Assembly: GCA_964588495.1 (NCBI GenBank)
Contig: CAZPPS010000002.1
Span: 1-64,000 of the forward strand
DNA: 64,000 nucleotides
Source: CAVPKN01 sp964588495
GTDB taxonomy: Bacteria > Chlamydiota > Chlamydiia > Chlamydiales > JAAKFR01
Direction of reading: 5' to 3'
In this document: positions 32,649 to 41,080 of the stretch, in pieces
How the letters are laid out: each line of letters begins with the position of its first letter
How positions within the stretch are numbered: the first letter of the stretch is position 1
The notes under the pieces: generated by a model
What the model was told of the DNA's origin: nothing
Seen by the model: the letters and a program-made list of their open reading frames with translations, nothing else
The model's database searches: none
Position numbers and translations under genes: made by a program

Positions 32649-34715
32649 TTAGCGCATCCGGTCCTTGCTTTCACGCTGAAGAAGAGCATGCTCAGCTTCT
32701 GCTTTAAGGACAGCAACGTCCTCTAACTCGTCATCCTGAAGCTCGTCCATTAATAGAGATTTTTCGTAGAATTCAGGCTGAGATTCCAGTGGCAACCGTT
32801 TTGCCAGCTTAAAGAGGACATCGATTGACTCATCACTGTGAACATGGATTTCTTCAATTTCATTTAGCAGTGCAGGAGTCACCAATCCTAAAGGCAATTT
32901 GTAACGTCTGCTATAATAAAGTACTTCGGCTGTCAGTTCTTCAATCCTTAGTATGGGTGAATCATTTTTAACGATCTCAAAAAGCCCATCCTGTATTTCA
33001 TCAAAAGTCATTTCCGTTATATAAACATGACTCAATTGGAGCATGATGATGTAAAACTGGGCACGGGTCACATCAACCGGATCAGAATGTTCACAGTCAA
33101 CGATCTCTTGAAGTTGCTTATATCTTTGTATAGGAGTTAGATGTTGTAAATTCTCTTGCATATGCAAAAGTTCCATGTACAATCTGGCTCTCATCACATC
33201 TTTTGGCTCTGAGAATTGGTTGGTTGCAACCTCTTCCACAAAAGCATATTGTTCCTCGATGGAGAGGATTTCAAGAGGGAGTTGTTCATGCATTTTCACC
33301 ATTTGAAGCTTGGCTTTTAAGACATCTTCTGGATCTGCAAATGGACTGGTTGCAATCTCTTGGAGATAGCCATACCGTGTCGTATAGTGGAGCACTTCGA
33401 TCTCATTGTCCACATGCATGAGAACCATGTAGAGTTTCGCTTTTAATAGTGCATCCCTTGGGTAGTTTATACCAGTACCTTGTTGACAAATAGATTCGAC
33501 ACTCTGCAGAAGCGAATAACAATAGTTTCTTGTACCTGCTATACGATTCTCATAGATCATAATGGCTAAATACAAAATCGCGATGGTGCTTATTTGTGTG
33601 TTTGGAGAGTTTGCAAATGCTATCAATTTGTTTGCGGTATCTATATCTAAAGTTTTGTCACTGAATTGAATGATGCATTTATAAACAGCTGCATGATCCA
33701 ATTCTGGAAATGTGATATTATTAGCATGTGCAAGAGTTTGTATATCCGTAAACCACTCTGTCAGTGTGCGAGCGTTGATTTTTTCTATCTTTGCCTTAAA
33801 ACAAAGAATGCCCTGATAAGTTTTAGCGAGCAGTTGAGATGCTAAAGTAGCTTTTTTATTATGAGCAATAGAGTCCAGTAAGACAATGATCTCCTGATCA
33901 CTGATTGCATCTATTATTCTATAAGTTCGGAGGATTGCCAGGAGTTCAATGGCCTCATTGCGCTGAAACACCTGAGTTCTGGGATTGTGTATCATCATTT
34001 TTAAGTGGGAGGCATCCACAACTGTTTTTAAAGGGATCTGTACCTGCAATGCACTTCGATGGGCAGGATCAAGAAGCAAATTTTGAGACATGACTTGCCC
34101 ATCAGCATTGTTGATTTGCAGCTTCAGTTGATAATAATATAATTCCGCTCGCGTTTTTCTATAATCCTTATATTTTTTTTCGGCCCCTTCCTGATCCAAA
34201 GCAAAAAATTCTAAACATTCAGCAAATAAACCATTCATGTGTGGGGGTATAGGTTTCATCCAAAAGTTTGCGATATAAAGGTCTGCTTTACAGAGTATCA
34301 GTTCGAGTTGCTGTTTCTTAGAAAGCTCTAATTTGTCGAGTTTTTCAATTAAGTCGAGATTTTTTTGCAGATCATCAGAATCTTGCGAAGAACATTTGTA
34401 ATAAAGAAGTGCAAGAAGGGCTTGTGGATTTTCTTCCTGTGCTTTTTGTAGTAAAAATGCTTTATAGGAAATGTCTTCTGGTTTTTTAAGACCTACAAAC
34501 CGGACAAACAAATCCTTGTAGACATGAGAGCTCTCAACTAATTGATGGAATTGTTTGCAAACCAAAGCGAATTTTGAGCATTGAATAGAAGAAAGGGAGT
34601 CCAGCACACATAAGACAATTTCATCGATTGTCGTCCAAATTGGGCTTTCTATTTCATCCGTTAGGGCGGCTTTAATGCAAAGAGAAGTACTTGTTTCTAA
34701 TTTACGAATTGACAT
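32649..34715 (-). CDS. F-box family protein with 42-residue repeats, A-type
   Basis: 688 residues beginning MSIRKLE. F-box-like motif at about 33-70 (IVLCVLDSLSSIQCSKFALVCKQF), core motif LSKKQQLELILCKADLY and MSQNLLLDPAHRSALQV. This member shows the repeat most clearly: from about residue 420, units starting P-x-D-V/A-x-x-A-x-L-Y/Q-M-x-x-M/L-H recur every 42 residues (PRDALLKAKLYM, PEDVLKAKLQM, PKDVMRARLYM, PVDVTRAQFYI). The pattern suggests paired alpha-helices stacked as a solenoid, similar in concept to TPR/SEL1, likely the substrate-binding part. AT-rich gaps flank it on both sides. Confidence 0.86.
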   Translation of the reverse strand: MSIRKLETSTSLCIKAALTDEIESPIWTTIDEIVLCVLDSLSSIQCSKFALVCKQFHQLVESSHVYKDLFVRFVGLKKPEDISYKAFLLQKAQEENPQALLALLYYKCSSQDSDDLQKNLDLIEKLDKLELSKKQQLELILCKADLYIANFWMKPIPPHMNGLFAECLEFFALDQEGAEKKYKDYRKTRAELYYYQLKLQINNADGQVMSQNLLLDPAHRSALQVQIPLKTVVDASHLKMMIHNPRTQVFQRNEAIELLAILRTYRIIDAISDQEIIVLLDSIAHNKKATLASQLLAKTYQGILCFKAKIEKINARTLTEWFTDIQTLAHANNITFPELDHAAVYKCIIQFSDKTLDIDTANKLIAFANSPNTQISTIAILYLAIMIYENRIAGTRNYCYSLLQSVESICQQGTGINYPRDALLKAKLYMVLMHVDNEIEVLHYTTRYGYLQEIATSPFADPEDVLKAKLQMVKMHEQLPLEILSIEEQYAFVEEVATNQFSEPKDVMRARLYMELLHMQENLQHLTPIQRYKQLQEIVDCEHSDPVDVTRAQFYIIMLQLSHVYITEMTFDEIQDGLFEIVKNDSPILRIEELTAEVLYYSRRYKLPLGLVTPALLNEIEEIHVHSDESIDVLFKLAKRLPLESQPEFYEKSLLMDELQDDELEDVAVLKAEAEHALLQRESKDRMR

Positions 34716-34792
34716 CCTTAAATAATAACGGATTACTAAAATTGGTTCAATTTGTTAATAAAGAAACTAAAAATCAATTTTATTTGTTAGAC

Positions 34793-36415
34793 TTAGATAA
34801 AATTTTGATATGTTTGTGCATTTAATTCTGCTTTAAGGCGTAAGGCTTCTGTTTTGCAAGTTTCGTCTAGAAGATGGCTCTCAAGGACTTCGTTGAGAAA
34901 GGCATATTGCTTTTCCAAAGAAAGTATGCAAATGGGCTCTTTTTCATGCATGAGAACCATGTGGAGCTTGGCCATCAGGGCATCTTTTGGATCGGCAAAG
35001 GCACTTTCAGACACTTCTTTAAGATAAGCATACCGCAAACTGTAGGAGAGGTGCTGTAGCTGTGGGTCTTTCTCATGCAGGAGAACCAGATAGAGTTTTG
35101 CTTTTAAAAGAATATTGTTTGGAAATAAGACATTTTGGCGTTTCCATCTTTCTTCCACAATCAGATCTTTGAAAAGTTGCAGGAAAGAATAGGCACCCTC
35201 GAACACAATGCGATTTTCATAATGCAGGATTGCCAAATATAAACCGGCCACAAGGCCAATAGGTGTGTCCTTGCTGTATAGCTCTTCTAATTCTTTTTGT
35301 GTCGTGGCATCAATAGGTTTATCCGCGAGTTGAATGATCAATTGAAATAAACGGGCAACACTTGGGTTAAAATATTCAGCAGACATTACTTCTATATCTT
35401 TAAACCATTGAAGCAAGGTGGTTTTGTTAACCACGCGGAACTGATAATAAAGTATTCCTTGAAGAGTTTTAGCCTGTAGCCGTGAGTATATTGGGACTGC
35501 TTTGTAATTGTAGACAGAGGCGACAAGATCGCTCATTTCTTGAGGAGTAATTGCATCGGTCAATCCAGAAACGAAATATTCTCCTAGCTTCAAGATGGCT
35601 TCAATACGGTGATTGGTGCAGGTGGCAGGGTCTCTGGAAATCGTTTTTAATAGATCTATTGAGGTTGAAAAATCAGGGCTGTTAATACAATCCCCAAAAA
35701 TTGATTGATAGCGGAGGAGAACGCGGTGTCTTTTGTCAATGAGTAAATTTTGAAACTGGATCTCTATTTCAGAAAAATCCCAGCACTCGCTGCCGCTGTC
35801 TTTAACTAGAGGAAAATAACAAAAAGCTTCTGCCCAAGTTTTTTTATTATTATACTTTTTTTCGGGCTCTTCATTTCTTATGCTTTTAGCAAAGTCAGTA
35901 AGTGCACCACGTAAGTGACTCCAATGCTCGTCCTTCACATATGCCTCACCAACGTTAAATAAATCTCCCTTGAGGAAAATTAATTCTAATTGCTGTTTTT
36001 CTGAAAGTTCCTGATTAAACTCCAGATTAAACCCAAATTTCACAAGTTTTTGAATCACATCAAAGACTTCCTGGCACTTTTCCTTAGAATACAAATAATC
36101 ACACCGAAGATAGCCGCGCGCCAAAAGGACATTTGGATTTTTGCCCTGTTTTTCATCGCATAAAAATTTTTTATAGGAACCTTCATTGGGTTTTTCAAGC
36201 TCAAATTTCTGAAACAAATAATGATAAACTGGGGAATTTTCAGATATCTGATGAAAACTTTTACAAACCAGACCGAGTTTTTCACACTCCACATGGGGTA
36301 GATAGCTCATGATCTCAAAGACAATGTCCCCAATAGTGTTCTGGACTAAGTACACAGTTGCAACAGGAACTGGAAAAGTCTGATTCGGAAAGGCAGAGGT
36401 GAGATCGCGGATCAT
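34793..36415 (-). CDS. F-box family protein, B-type
   Basis: 540 residues beginning MIRDL. F-box-like motif at about 27-64 (IVFEIMSYLPHVECEKLGLVCKSF), core motif LSEKQQLELIFLKGDLF, FQNLLIDKRHRVLLRY, and C-terminal repeats AKLYLVLLHEKDPQLQHLS and AKLHMVLMHEKEPICILS 43-44 residues apart. Its ATG overlaps the stop of the upstream, frameshifted A-type gene by 4 bases, so its translation depends on ribosomes that reach that stop, i.e. on the frameshift or on internal initiation there. This links regulation of the two genes. Confidence 0.84.
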   Translation of the reverse strand: MIRDLTSAFPNQTFPVPVATVYLVQNTIGDIVFEIMSYLPHVECEKLGLVCKSFHQISENSPVYHYLFQKFELEKPNEGSYKKFLCDEKQGKNPNVLLARGYLRCDYLYSKEKCQEVFDVIQKLVKFGFNLEFNQELSEKQQLELIFLKGDLFNVGEAYVKDEHWSHLRGALTDFAKSIRNEEPEKKYNNKKTWAEAFCYFPLVKDSGSECWDFSEIEIQFQNLLIDKRHRVLLRYQSIFGDCINSPDFSTSIDLLKTISRDPATCTNHRIEAILKLGEYFVSGLTDAITPQEMSDLVASVYNYKAVPIYSRLQAKTLQGILYYQFRVVNKTTLLQWFKDIEVMSAEYFNPSVARLFQLIIQLADKPIDATTQKELEELYSKDTPIGLVAGLYLAILHYENRIVFEGAYSFLQLFKDLIVEERWKRQNVLFPNNILLKAKLYLVLLHEKDPQLQHLSYSLRYAYLKEVSESAFADPKDALMAKLHMVLMHEKEPICILSLEKQYAFLNEVLESHLLDETCKTEALRLKAELNAQTYQNFI

Positions 36416-37296
36416 AAGTTTTTTTCAATCTCCTCTTTTAGACGAAGGGCTTCAGTGATGTAGGCTTCCTTTAAAAGTTGACTCTCGCTCACCTCCTTGA
36501 CCAAGGCATATTGCTCTTTGGCAGAGAGTAGGAGAAGGGGGTATTTTTCATGCAGAATGACCATGTAGAGTTTGGCCATCAGGACATCTTTTGGATCGGC
36601 AAGGCTGCTTTCGCTGATTTCTTTCAAATAGGCATACCGCTGAGGAGGAGTAAATATGTCACTCCAAGTCCAATCTTCATACATGAGCACTAAATAAAGT
36701 CGTGCTTTTAACTGGATATCATAAGGAACTGTGTCAAGCTCAAGCTGTGATAGTTGCATTACCTTATGAAAATCGAGGAAGCGATCGAGCTCTTCAGGCA
36801 CATCCCGGAGAAGGTCGTCGTGAATTGCACGATCAATGCGCCCTTCGTAATCCATGATTGCAAGATATAAAATAGAGATCTGTTTTAATCGATCACTAGC
36901 CGCAAAACTACCGACATATAGAACATTTTCTAAATCTTTTATCAGTTCTTGAAATTGTTCTACTGTTTGTGAATCCAGGGATGTGTCATTGAACTGGTTG
37001 ATCAATTTATACAGACGAATAAGTTCAAACAGCTGCCAGCTATCTATTGTTGGCAATGGGTTTTCTATATCAGTTAACCACTGTTTAAAAGCAAAATCAT
37101 CAAATCCATCAATTTGTCCCTTAAAGGCAATAACTCCGTGCAAGAATTTAGCCCAGCTCTGATCTAATAATGGAAGCCATTTGCAATTGTGGATAGAAGC
37201 CAGTAAATTTATTAACCATTGATCATTAATTGCATGAGTGAATCTAAACGCACGGCACATGCCCAGTCTCAGGATGGATTGGATGCGGATGCCCAT
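36412..37296 (-). CDS. F-box family protein, C-terminal part (in -1 frame)
   Basis: 294 residues from the first ATG in this frame, corresponding to the second half of an A-type family member: RAFRFTHAINDQWLINLLASIHN aligns with VSGLTDAITPQEMSDLVASVYN of the neighbour, and the end has two repeat units (ARLYLVLMYED, AKLYMVILHEKYPLLLLS). The open frame continues upstream of this ATG without a stop to 37350, where codons for LETAVTSLKLLSDDPDTP align with family members. It is thus the -1-frame continuation of the 37347-38060 gene. Confidence 0.8.
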   Translation of the reverse strand: MGIRIQSILRLGMCRAFRFTHAINDQWLINLLASIHNCKWLPLLDQSWAKFLHGVIAFKGQIDGFDDFAFKQWLTDIENPLPTIDSWQLFELIRLYKLINQFNDTSLDSQTVEQFQELIKDLENVLYVGSFAASDRLKQISILYLAIMDYEGRIDRAIHDDLLRDVPEELDRFLDFHKVMQLSQLELDTVPYDIQLKARLYLVLMYEDWTWSDIFTPPQRYAYLKEISESSLADPKDVLMAKLYMVILHEKYPLLLLSAKEQYALVKEVSESQLLKEAYITEALRLKEEIEKNL

Positions 37297-37346
37297 GGGA
37301 GTGTCAGGGTCATCCGAAAGTAATTTTAATGAGGTGACGGCCGTCT

Positions 37347-38060
37347 CTAGTTTTTTTTGTCAGATACATCCTGGCAAGCAAAATTGAATTGCAAATGCAT
37401 GCGGTGTTTTTTATCGATGAATAAATTTTGAGTGAGGATAGCCATCTCACAAGGGGGGATATCTTTTTTCTCTAAAGCATTCAGATAGGAAATTTCTGCA
37501 AAAACTTTTCTATAATCACCATATTTTTGTTCCGCCTCAGCTCTTGTTATTTTTCTAAAATCAGATACCTCTTTAATAGTTTGTAATCCTGTTTCATTAG
37601 CATTGGCTGTTTGCCCTCTAAAAACATAACGAACGAAATCTACTTTACGGAGCATGAGCTCTAATTGCTGGTGTTTCGTAAGCTCAATTTTTTCAAGTCT
37701 TTGAATCCAGCTCCAGGCTTTTAGCATTTTATTTTTAGTAAACAAGAAGTCACAATACAGATCTAAACCAGCGAGAAGGGCATCTGGATTGTTTTGTCGG
37801 AATTGTTCAGAAAACATGTTGCAATAAGTTTTATAGATTGGGCCTGCGAAGCCCAATTTTCTAAACAAATGTTTATAAGTATGAGAGTGTCCGGAACACA
37901 AACAAAAACGTTTACAGACCAAAGCCATTTTTTGGCATTCAATCAAGGGAAGAAAATCCATGATTCGAAGGACGATTTGAGCGCAAGAGGCCAAAATTGG
38001 ACCTGCAGGATTTAAAGAAATAGTTGTAGATATAACATCAGTTTCTAATTTGCGAATCAT
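37347..38060 (-). CDS. F-box family protein, A-type, N-terminal part
   Basis: 237 residues beginning MIRKLE, first gene of the array. F-box-like motif at about 28-65 (IVLRIMDFLPLIECQKMALVCKRF), core motif LTKHQQLELMLRKVDF and TQNLFIDKKHRMHLQF. It stops right after GAC AAA AAA AAC TAG. A -1 slip on A AAA AAC would bypass the stop and join the downstream frame, giving 549 residues, close to the 540 of the next member. Whether the stop is an error, a decay step, or a programmed or transcriptional slippage site cannot be told from sequence alone. The 48-base AT-rich gap upstream separates it from the kinase-like gene on the same strand. Confidence 0.8.
   Translation of the reverse strand: MIRKLETDVISTTISLNPAGPILASCAQIVLRIMDFLPLIECQKMALVCKRFCLCSGHSHTYKHLFRKLGFAGPIYKTYCNMFSEQFRQNNPDALLAGLDLYCDFLFTKNKMLKAWSWIQRLEKIELTKHQQLELMLRKVDFVRYVFRGQTANANETGLQTIKEVSDFRKITRAEAEQKYGDYRKVFAEISYLNALEKKDIPPCEMAILTQNLFIDKKHRMHLQFNFACQDVSDKKN
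37350..37358 (-). promoter_or_regulatory. A8-C slippery site, candidate -1 frameshift signal
   Basis: On the minus strand the sequence is GAC AAA AAA AAC TAG. In the zero frame this presents A AAA AAC, the classic X XXY YYZ heptamer, directly followed by a UAG stop. Re-reading one base gives CTA GAG ACG, which encodes family-conserved sequence down to 36412. One additional A in the run (A9) would do the same. Confidence 0.6.
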
Positions 38061-38108
38061 AAAAAAAATAATAACAGTTAATTAAATTAAAATCAAGTTT
38101 TTATTTAG

Positions 38109-39011
38109 TTAATTAGAAAGTTTGCTCTGCATCCAGAGAGTGATTTCTTCGTAGTATTCAGGGTAGTGTTTTTGGAAGATGCGGCGGCTTAGATTGGCTG
38201 CCACGAGTGCGAGCTCTTGGGTTACGTCGTGTGTTACGGGGAGGTGCTCTAGCTTGCCCACATCGAGACGGATCGCGCTGTCGCCTAGGAAGCCAATGTT
38301 GTTGGCCAGGTTATCGTCATGATCGCATAGACCCTTTTGATACTGAGAAAGATAAAGATCGAAAATGGCGGCAATTTTGACTTTCACCCCTTCGATATCC
38401 TGTTTTTTGAAAAGTTCTTCGAAAACAGTTTGAGCAGGAATGACTTTTTCTTGAATCACAAAGACCACAGAATCGAGATCAATTGTGTGTTTGAAGCCCA
38501 GTTTGTCTTTGACGCAAACGGTTTGTTTGAGATTGTCTGTCTTGTTTAAGTGGACAGCTCGAAGAGCGCACCCTTCGGGGTCTTCGGCATAACCCACCGC
38601 GTAGCCCTCAAACATTTTAAAAAAACGTTCTTTTTGGATTTTCCGCTTTTCCTGGAGAAGGTTATTAACAAAAGAAATATTAGAAAAAAGATGCAATAAA
38701 TGATTTTTTTTAAGGCGACGGAATTTAAAAAACTTAATAACGTATTTTGAATCTTCGCTTTCAAAAGCAAAATTTTGGTGCCCTTTGCCGATATAATGAA
38801 ACGTTTGGGCAGCAATTTCTTTAACCAGGTCTACATCGCATTTGAAATCATAGTGCGCAGGGACAAACTCGGTTTTTTCGTAGCAGATGTTGGCTAAGCG
38901 GAAATCCCCTGTCACCAAATAGTTAACTTTATCAAGAGCAATCACCCCTAAGATCAGAAGAGTGCAAAAAGCCGGAATTTTTAATTTTTTTAATAAAGAG
39001 GGGCGTTTCAT
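38109..39011 (-). CDS. Membrane-anchored atypical protein kinase-like protein
   Basis: 300 residues. A hydrophobic segment at about 13-28 anchors the N-terminus. The rest shows protein-kinase landmarks in the correct order: a Gly-rich loop IGKGHQNFAF (74-83), Lys93 in YVIKFF, an HxDxxxxN catalytic loop (His231, Asp233, Asn238 in DHDDNLANN), and DVG (Asp250) 17 residues later as the metal-binding DFG equivalent. No family assignment comes to mind and overall similarity to standard kinases is low, so it is a predicted kinase-like fold. The ATG at 39011 is preferred to the one 42 bases upstream as it gives a basic MKRPSLLKK start before the TM helix. It lies just upstream of the F-box array on the same strand. 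Confidence 0.7.
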   Translation of the reverse strand: MKRPSLLKKLKIPAFCTLLILGVIALDKVNYLVTGDFRLANICYEKTEFVPAHYDFKCDVDLVKEIAAQTFHYIGKGHQNFAFESEDSKYVIKFFKFRRLKKNHLLHLFSNISFVNNLLQEKRKIQKERFFKMFEGYAVGYAEDPEGCALRAVHLNKTDNLKQTVCVKDKLGFKHTIDLDSVVFVIQEKVIPAQTVFEELFKKQDIEGVKVKIAAIFDLYLSQYQKGLCDHDDNLANNIGFLGDSAIRLDVGKLEHLPVTHDVTQELALVAANLSRRIFQKHYPEYYEEITLWMQSKLSN

Positions 39012-39064
39012 AGCAAGAGGAGTATACGGGGAGGCTCCTCTTAACGTCATCATAAAACCTATCC

Positions 39065-39165
39065 TGCCCTTATCTTGCCGCTCTGAGAACCTATTTATCC
39101 TGTTATTGCCTATAGGGAGAAAAAACAGGATGGACAGGATCGCAGAGCGGCAAGGTAAGCAGAAT
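39065..39165. repeat. CAGGATGGACAGGAT palindromic repeat
   Basis: CTTATCTTGCCGCTCTG ... CAGAGCGGCAAGGTAAG as outer arms, TTTATCCTGTT ... AACAGGATGGACAGGAT as inner arms, and TGCCTATAGGGAG at the tip. It sits between the divergent starts of the kinase-like gene and the gene at 39247. Repeats with this AGGATGGACAGGAT core are known from many unrelated bacterial genomes. Confidence 0.75.
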
Positions 39166-39246
39166 ATTAAGGCAATTATAGTTTTAATTTTTTATTAAGA
39201 TATTAATTAATATTTAGTATTGATTTTATACTATTTTTTAACTATA

Positions 39247-40695
39247 ATGCTTAGAAAAAAATATTATATGCTGCCTGTTAAAGAACTTCGAGCGTCCACT
39301 CATCTTAAAACTCACGAGAGTATAACAAAGCCCAAGGAAACGATGGGCCGCAAGTATTTAGACATCACAGACGCGCCTTCCCTCATGCTGTTTCAGAATG
39401 ATGCCTACAAAGATGACCCCGAATTTGGCCAAATCAAGATGCAGATGAGAGTTTATGGAGTTTTCATCCGTTTTGTTGTCCCTTATATCTTCGATTGTGA
39501 AACTTCAAGAGGAAAGACTATCTTGCAATGTGGACAATCAAAGCTTGAAAACGGGGAGTGTGCTCACTTTGCTTTAACACCAAATATTCAAGATGATAAG
39601 CTGAAAAGGATCATAGAGGAATTTAATAATGATGCCGTGATTACCCCTAAGAAAGGGGCCTATCTCGATGCCCGTTGTAATTTGGACTCGCCAGAGAAAA
39701 AGGCTTTTCGGAAATTAGAATTTGGTCATGAACGGATCCAATTTGTACATAGCAGGGTTCAGCCTCAGGACTATTGTAGTTCTTTTAATCAGACAGACCT
39801 GCAAACACAGTTTAGCGGCACTTTGGAAGGATCTCTTGGAGCTAATGATCTCGATGGTGCTCTTGAGAAAGTGTTGCGCCCTCTTGAAGATGAGTATTGC
39901 AAGAAAATCTTTAATAAGGAACTCACTCCAGAAAAGGCCATCGAGGCTTTTTATGACGAGCTTTCAACAATTCTAACAACTGCTGTCAAAAATCTGACAG
40001 CTAGGCTTACGCAGCTTGAAAACTACTATGCTCTTGAAAAAGAGCTCTATGAGCTCGAAGAGGCCTATCTGAAAAATCCCGTCATCGATGTTTCCCAAAT
40101 TGACAAATACGCCGAAGGCGTTTCAAAACTTTTTGAACTCAAAAAATCCATCGAAACAAGGCTCTCTTATAGCACCAATTTTGTTAACGGTTTTCTCATG
40201 AAGGTACCTTACCGGCGTGATTTTGCCTGGTTGAAAGGTTTTAGCAATGCTTATGAGACGCTCGATGATGATGCTCTGAAAGTTTATCAGTTCGAATTGC
40301 TCATGAAAAAAATACAACGGATTCCTGTTGAGGAAAATCCAAATGCTTTAAAACTGACCCGTGAGAGGCTTGAGGAGGCGAAAAACCAACAAATCGGCCT
40401 TGAAGACCTGGGTCTGTGCCAAATCAAGAATCTGATGACCCATCTCTTTGGCGTCCGTGGTCCGGATGGAACGCGAAGAGCTCCTAATCAAACAGAGCTA
40501 TTTGAGCAATTCGTGTCGATGACGCGAAAAAAGAAAAAGTCTTCCAAACCAAAACCCAAATCCAAACAATTGGATCAAGTTGAGAATTCCCTCAGAAGAA
40601 AAGCAGGGGAGCTGGGCAAAGAAAATATCCAATCCCTGCAGAACAGTCCAATCAAGAAGAAGATACGAATGGACAACTATCAACGAGCTGTTTAA
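39247..40695 (+). CDS. Hypothetical protein with basic NLS-like C-terminus
   Basis: 482 residues (from the ATG at 39247; an ATG at 39268 and a TTG at 39220 are alternatives, none with a clear ribosome-binding site). I do not recognise it. Residues 100-330 are mostly charged and helical with a likely coiled coil (about 225-300). The C-terminal 60 residues carry two strongly basic clusters, RKKKKSSKPKPKSK and SPIKKKIRMD, spaced about 33 residues apart, which look like a eukaryotic nuclear localisation signal. No signal peptide. In the effector-rich island, a host-nucleus-targeted effector is a possibility. Confidence 0.7.
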   Translation: MLRKKYYMLPVKELRASTHLKTHESITKPKETMGRKYLDITDAPSLMLFQNDAYKDDPEFGQIKMQMRVYGVFIRFVVPYIFDCETSRGKTILQCGQSKLENGECAHFALTPNIQDDKLKRIIEEFNNDAVITPKKGAYLDARCNLDSPEKKAFRKLEFGHERIQFVHSRVQPQDYCSSFNQTDLQTQFSGTLEGSLGANDLDGALEKVLRPLEDEYCKKIFNKELTPEKAIEAFYDELSTILTTAVKNLTARLTQLENYYALEKELYELEEAYLKNPVIDVSQIDKYAEGVSKLFELKKSIETRLSYSTNFVNGFLMKVPYRRDFAWLKGFSNAYETLDDDALKVYQFELLMKKIQRIPVEENPNALKLTRERLEEAKNQQIGLEDLGLCQIKNLMTHLFGVRGPDGTRRAPNQTELFEQFVSMTRKKKKSSKPKPKSKQLDQVENSLRRKAGELGKENIQSLQNSPIKKKIRMDNYQRAV

Positions 40696-40945
40696 GCATG
40701 TCAAAATCGGATTGACTTAAGTTTTTTTCTGCATAAGAGCAGGTTTCGACGGCAATTTTTCTAATCCAGTCAATATCAGGAATGGCATCGTGCAAGTAAA
40801 AGGCCTGAGTGATAGCCACAAACGGATCTTGAGGAATGTGTGCTTCCAGGATTTGTTTGATCTTTTCAGCTCTAGCTGTTCTATCTTCCGCTGGCATCTG
40901 TGGATGATCTATAAGGAATTTCGTTACGATCGTAGCAACGCTCAT
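40652..40945 (-). CDS. Small hypothetical protein
   Basis: 97 residues from the ATG at 40945 (MSVATIVTKFLIDHPQMP), a small acidic helical protein with Cys/Asp-rich end (LKQLVDSCPFVSSS). Its last 44 bases overlap the convergent gene ending at 40695. No recognised family. The amino acid composition is protein-like, so I keep it with moderate confidence. Confidence 0.5.
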   Translation of the reverse strand: MSVATIVTKFLIDHPQMPAEDRTARAEKIKQILEAHIPQDPFVAITQAFYLHDAIPDIDWIRKIAVETCSYAEKNLSQSDFDMLKQLVDSCPFVSSS

Positions 40946-41080
40946 GAACACACTTCTTGGAATAAAAGAGTGACTTATAGCAGGCAAGCGTATTTAAATT
41001 AAAGAGTTGCTTCACACTTGAAACATTTGGAGCCCTTAAGGTACAAGGGCGTTGTGATGTTCCGTTTCTTCTCCAGAGCT

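Noticed and set aside
36412..37296. Independent gene starting at the ATG 37296
   Set aside because: Family-like codons continue upstream of this ATG to 37350, directly at the slippery site, and there is no ribosome-binding site; it is the -1-frame continuation of the upstream gene.
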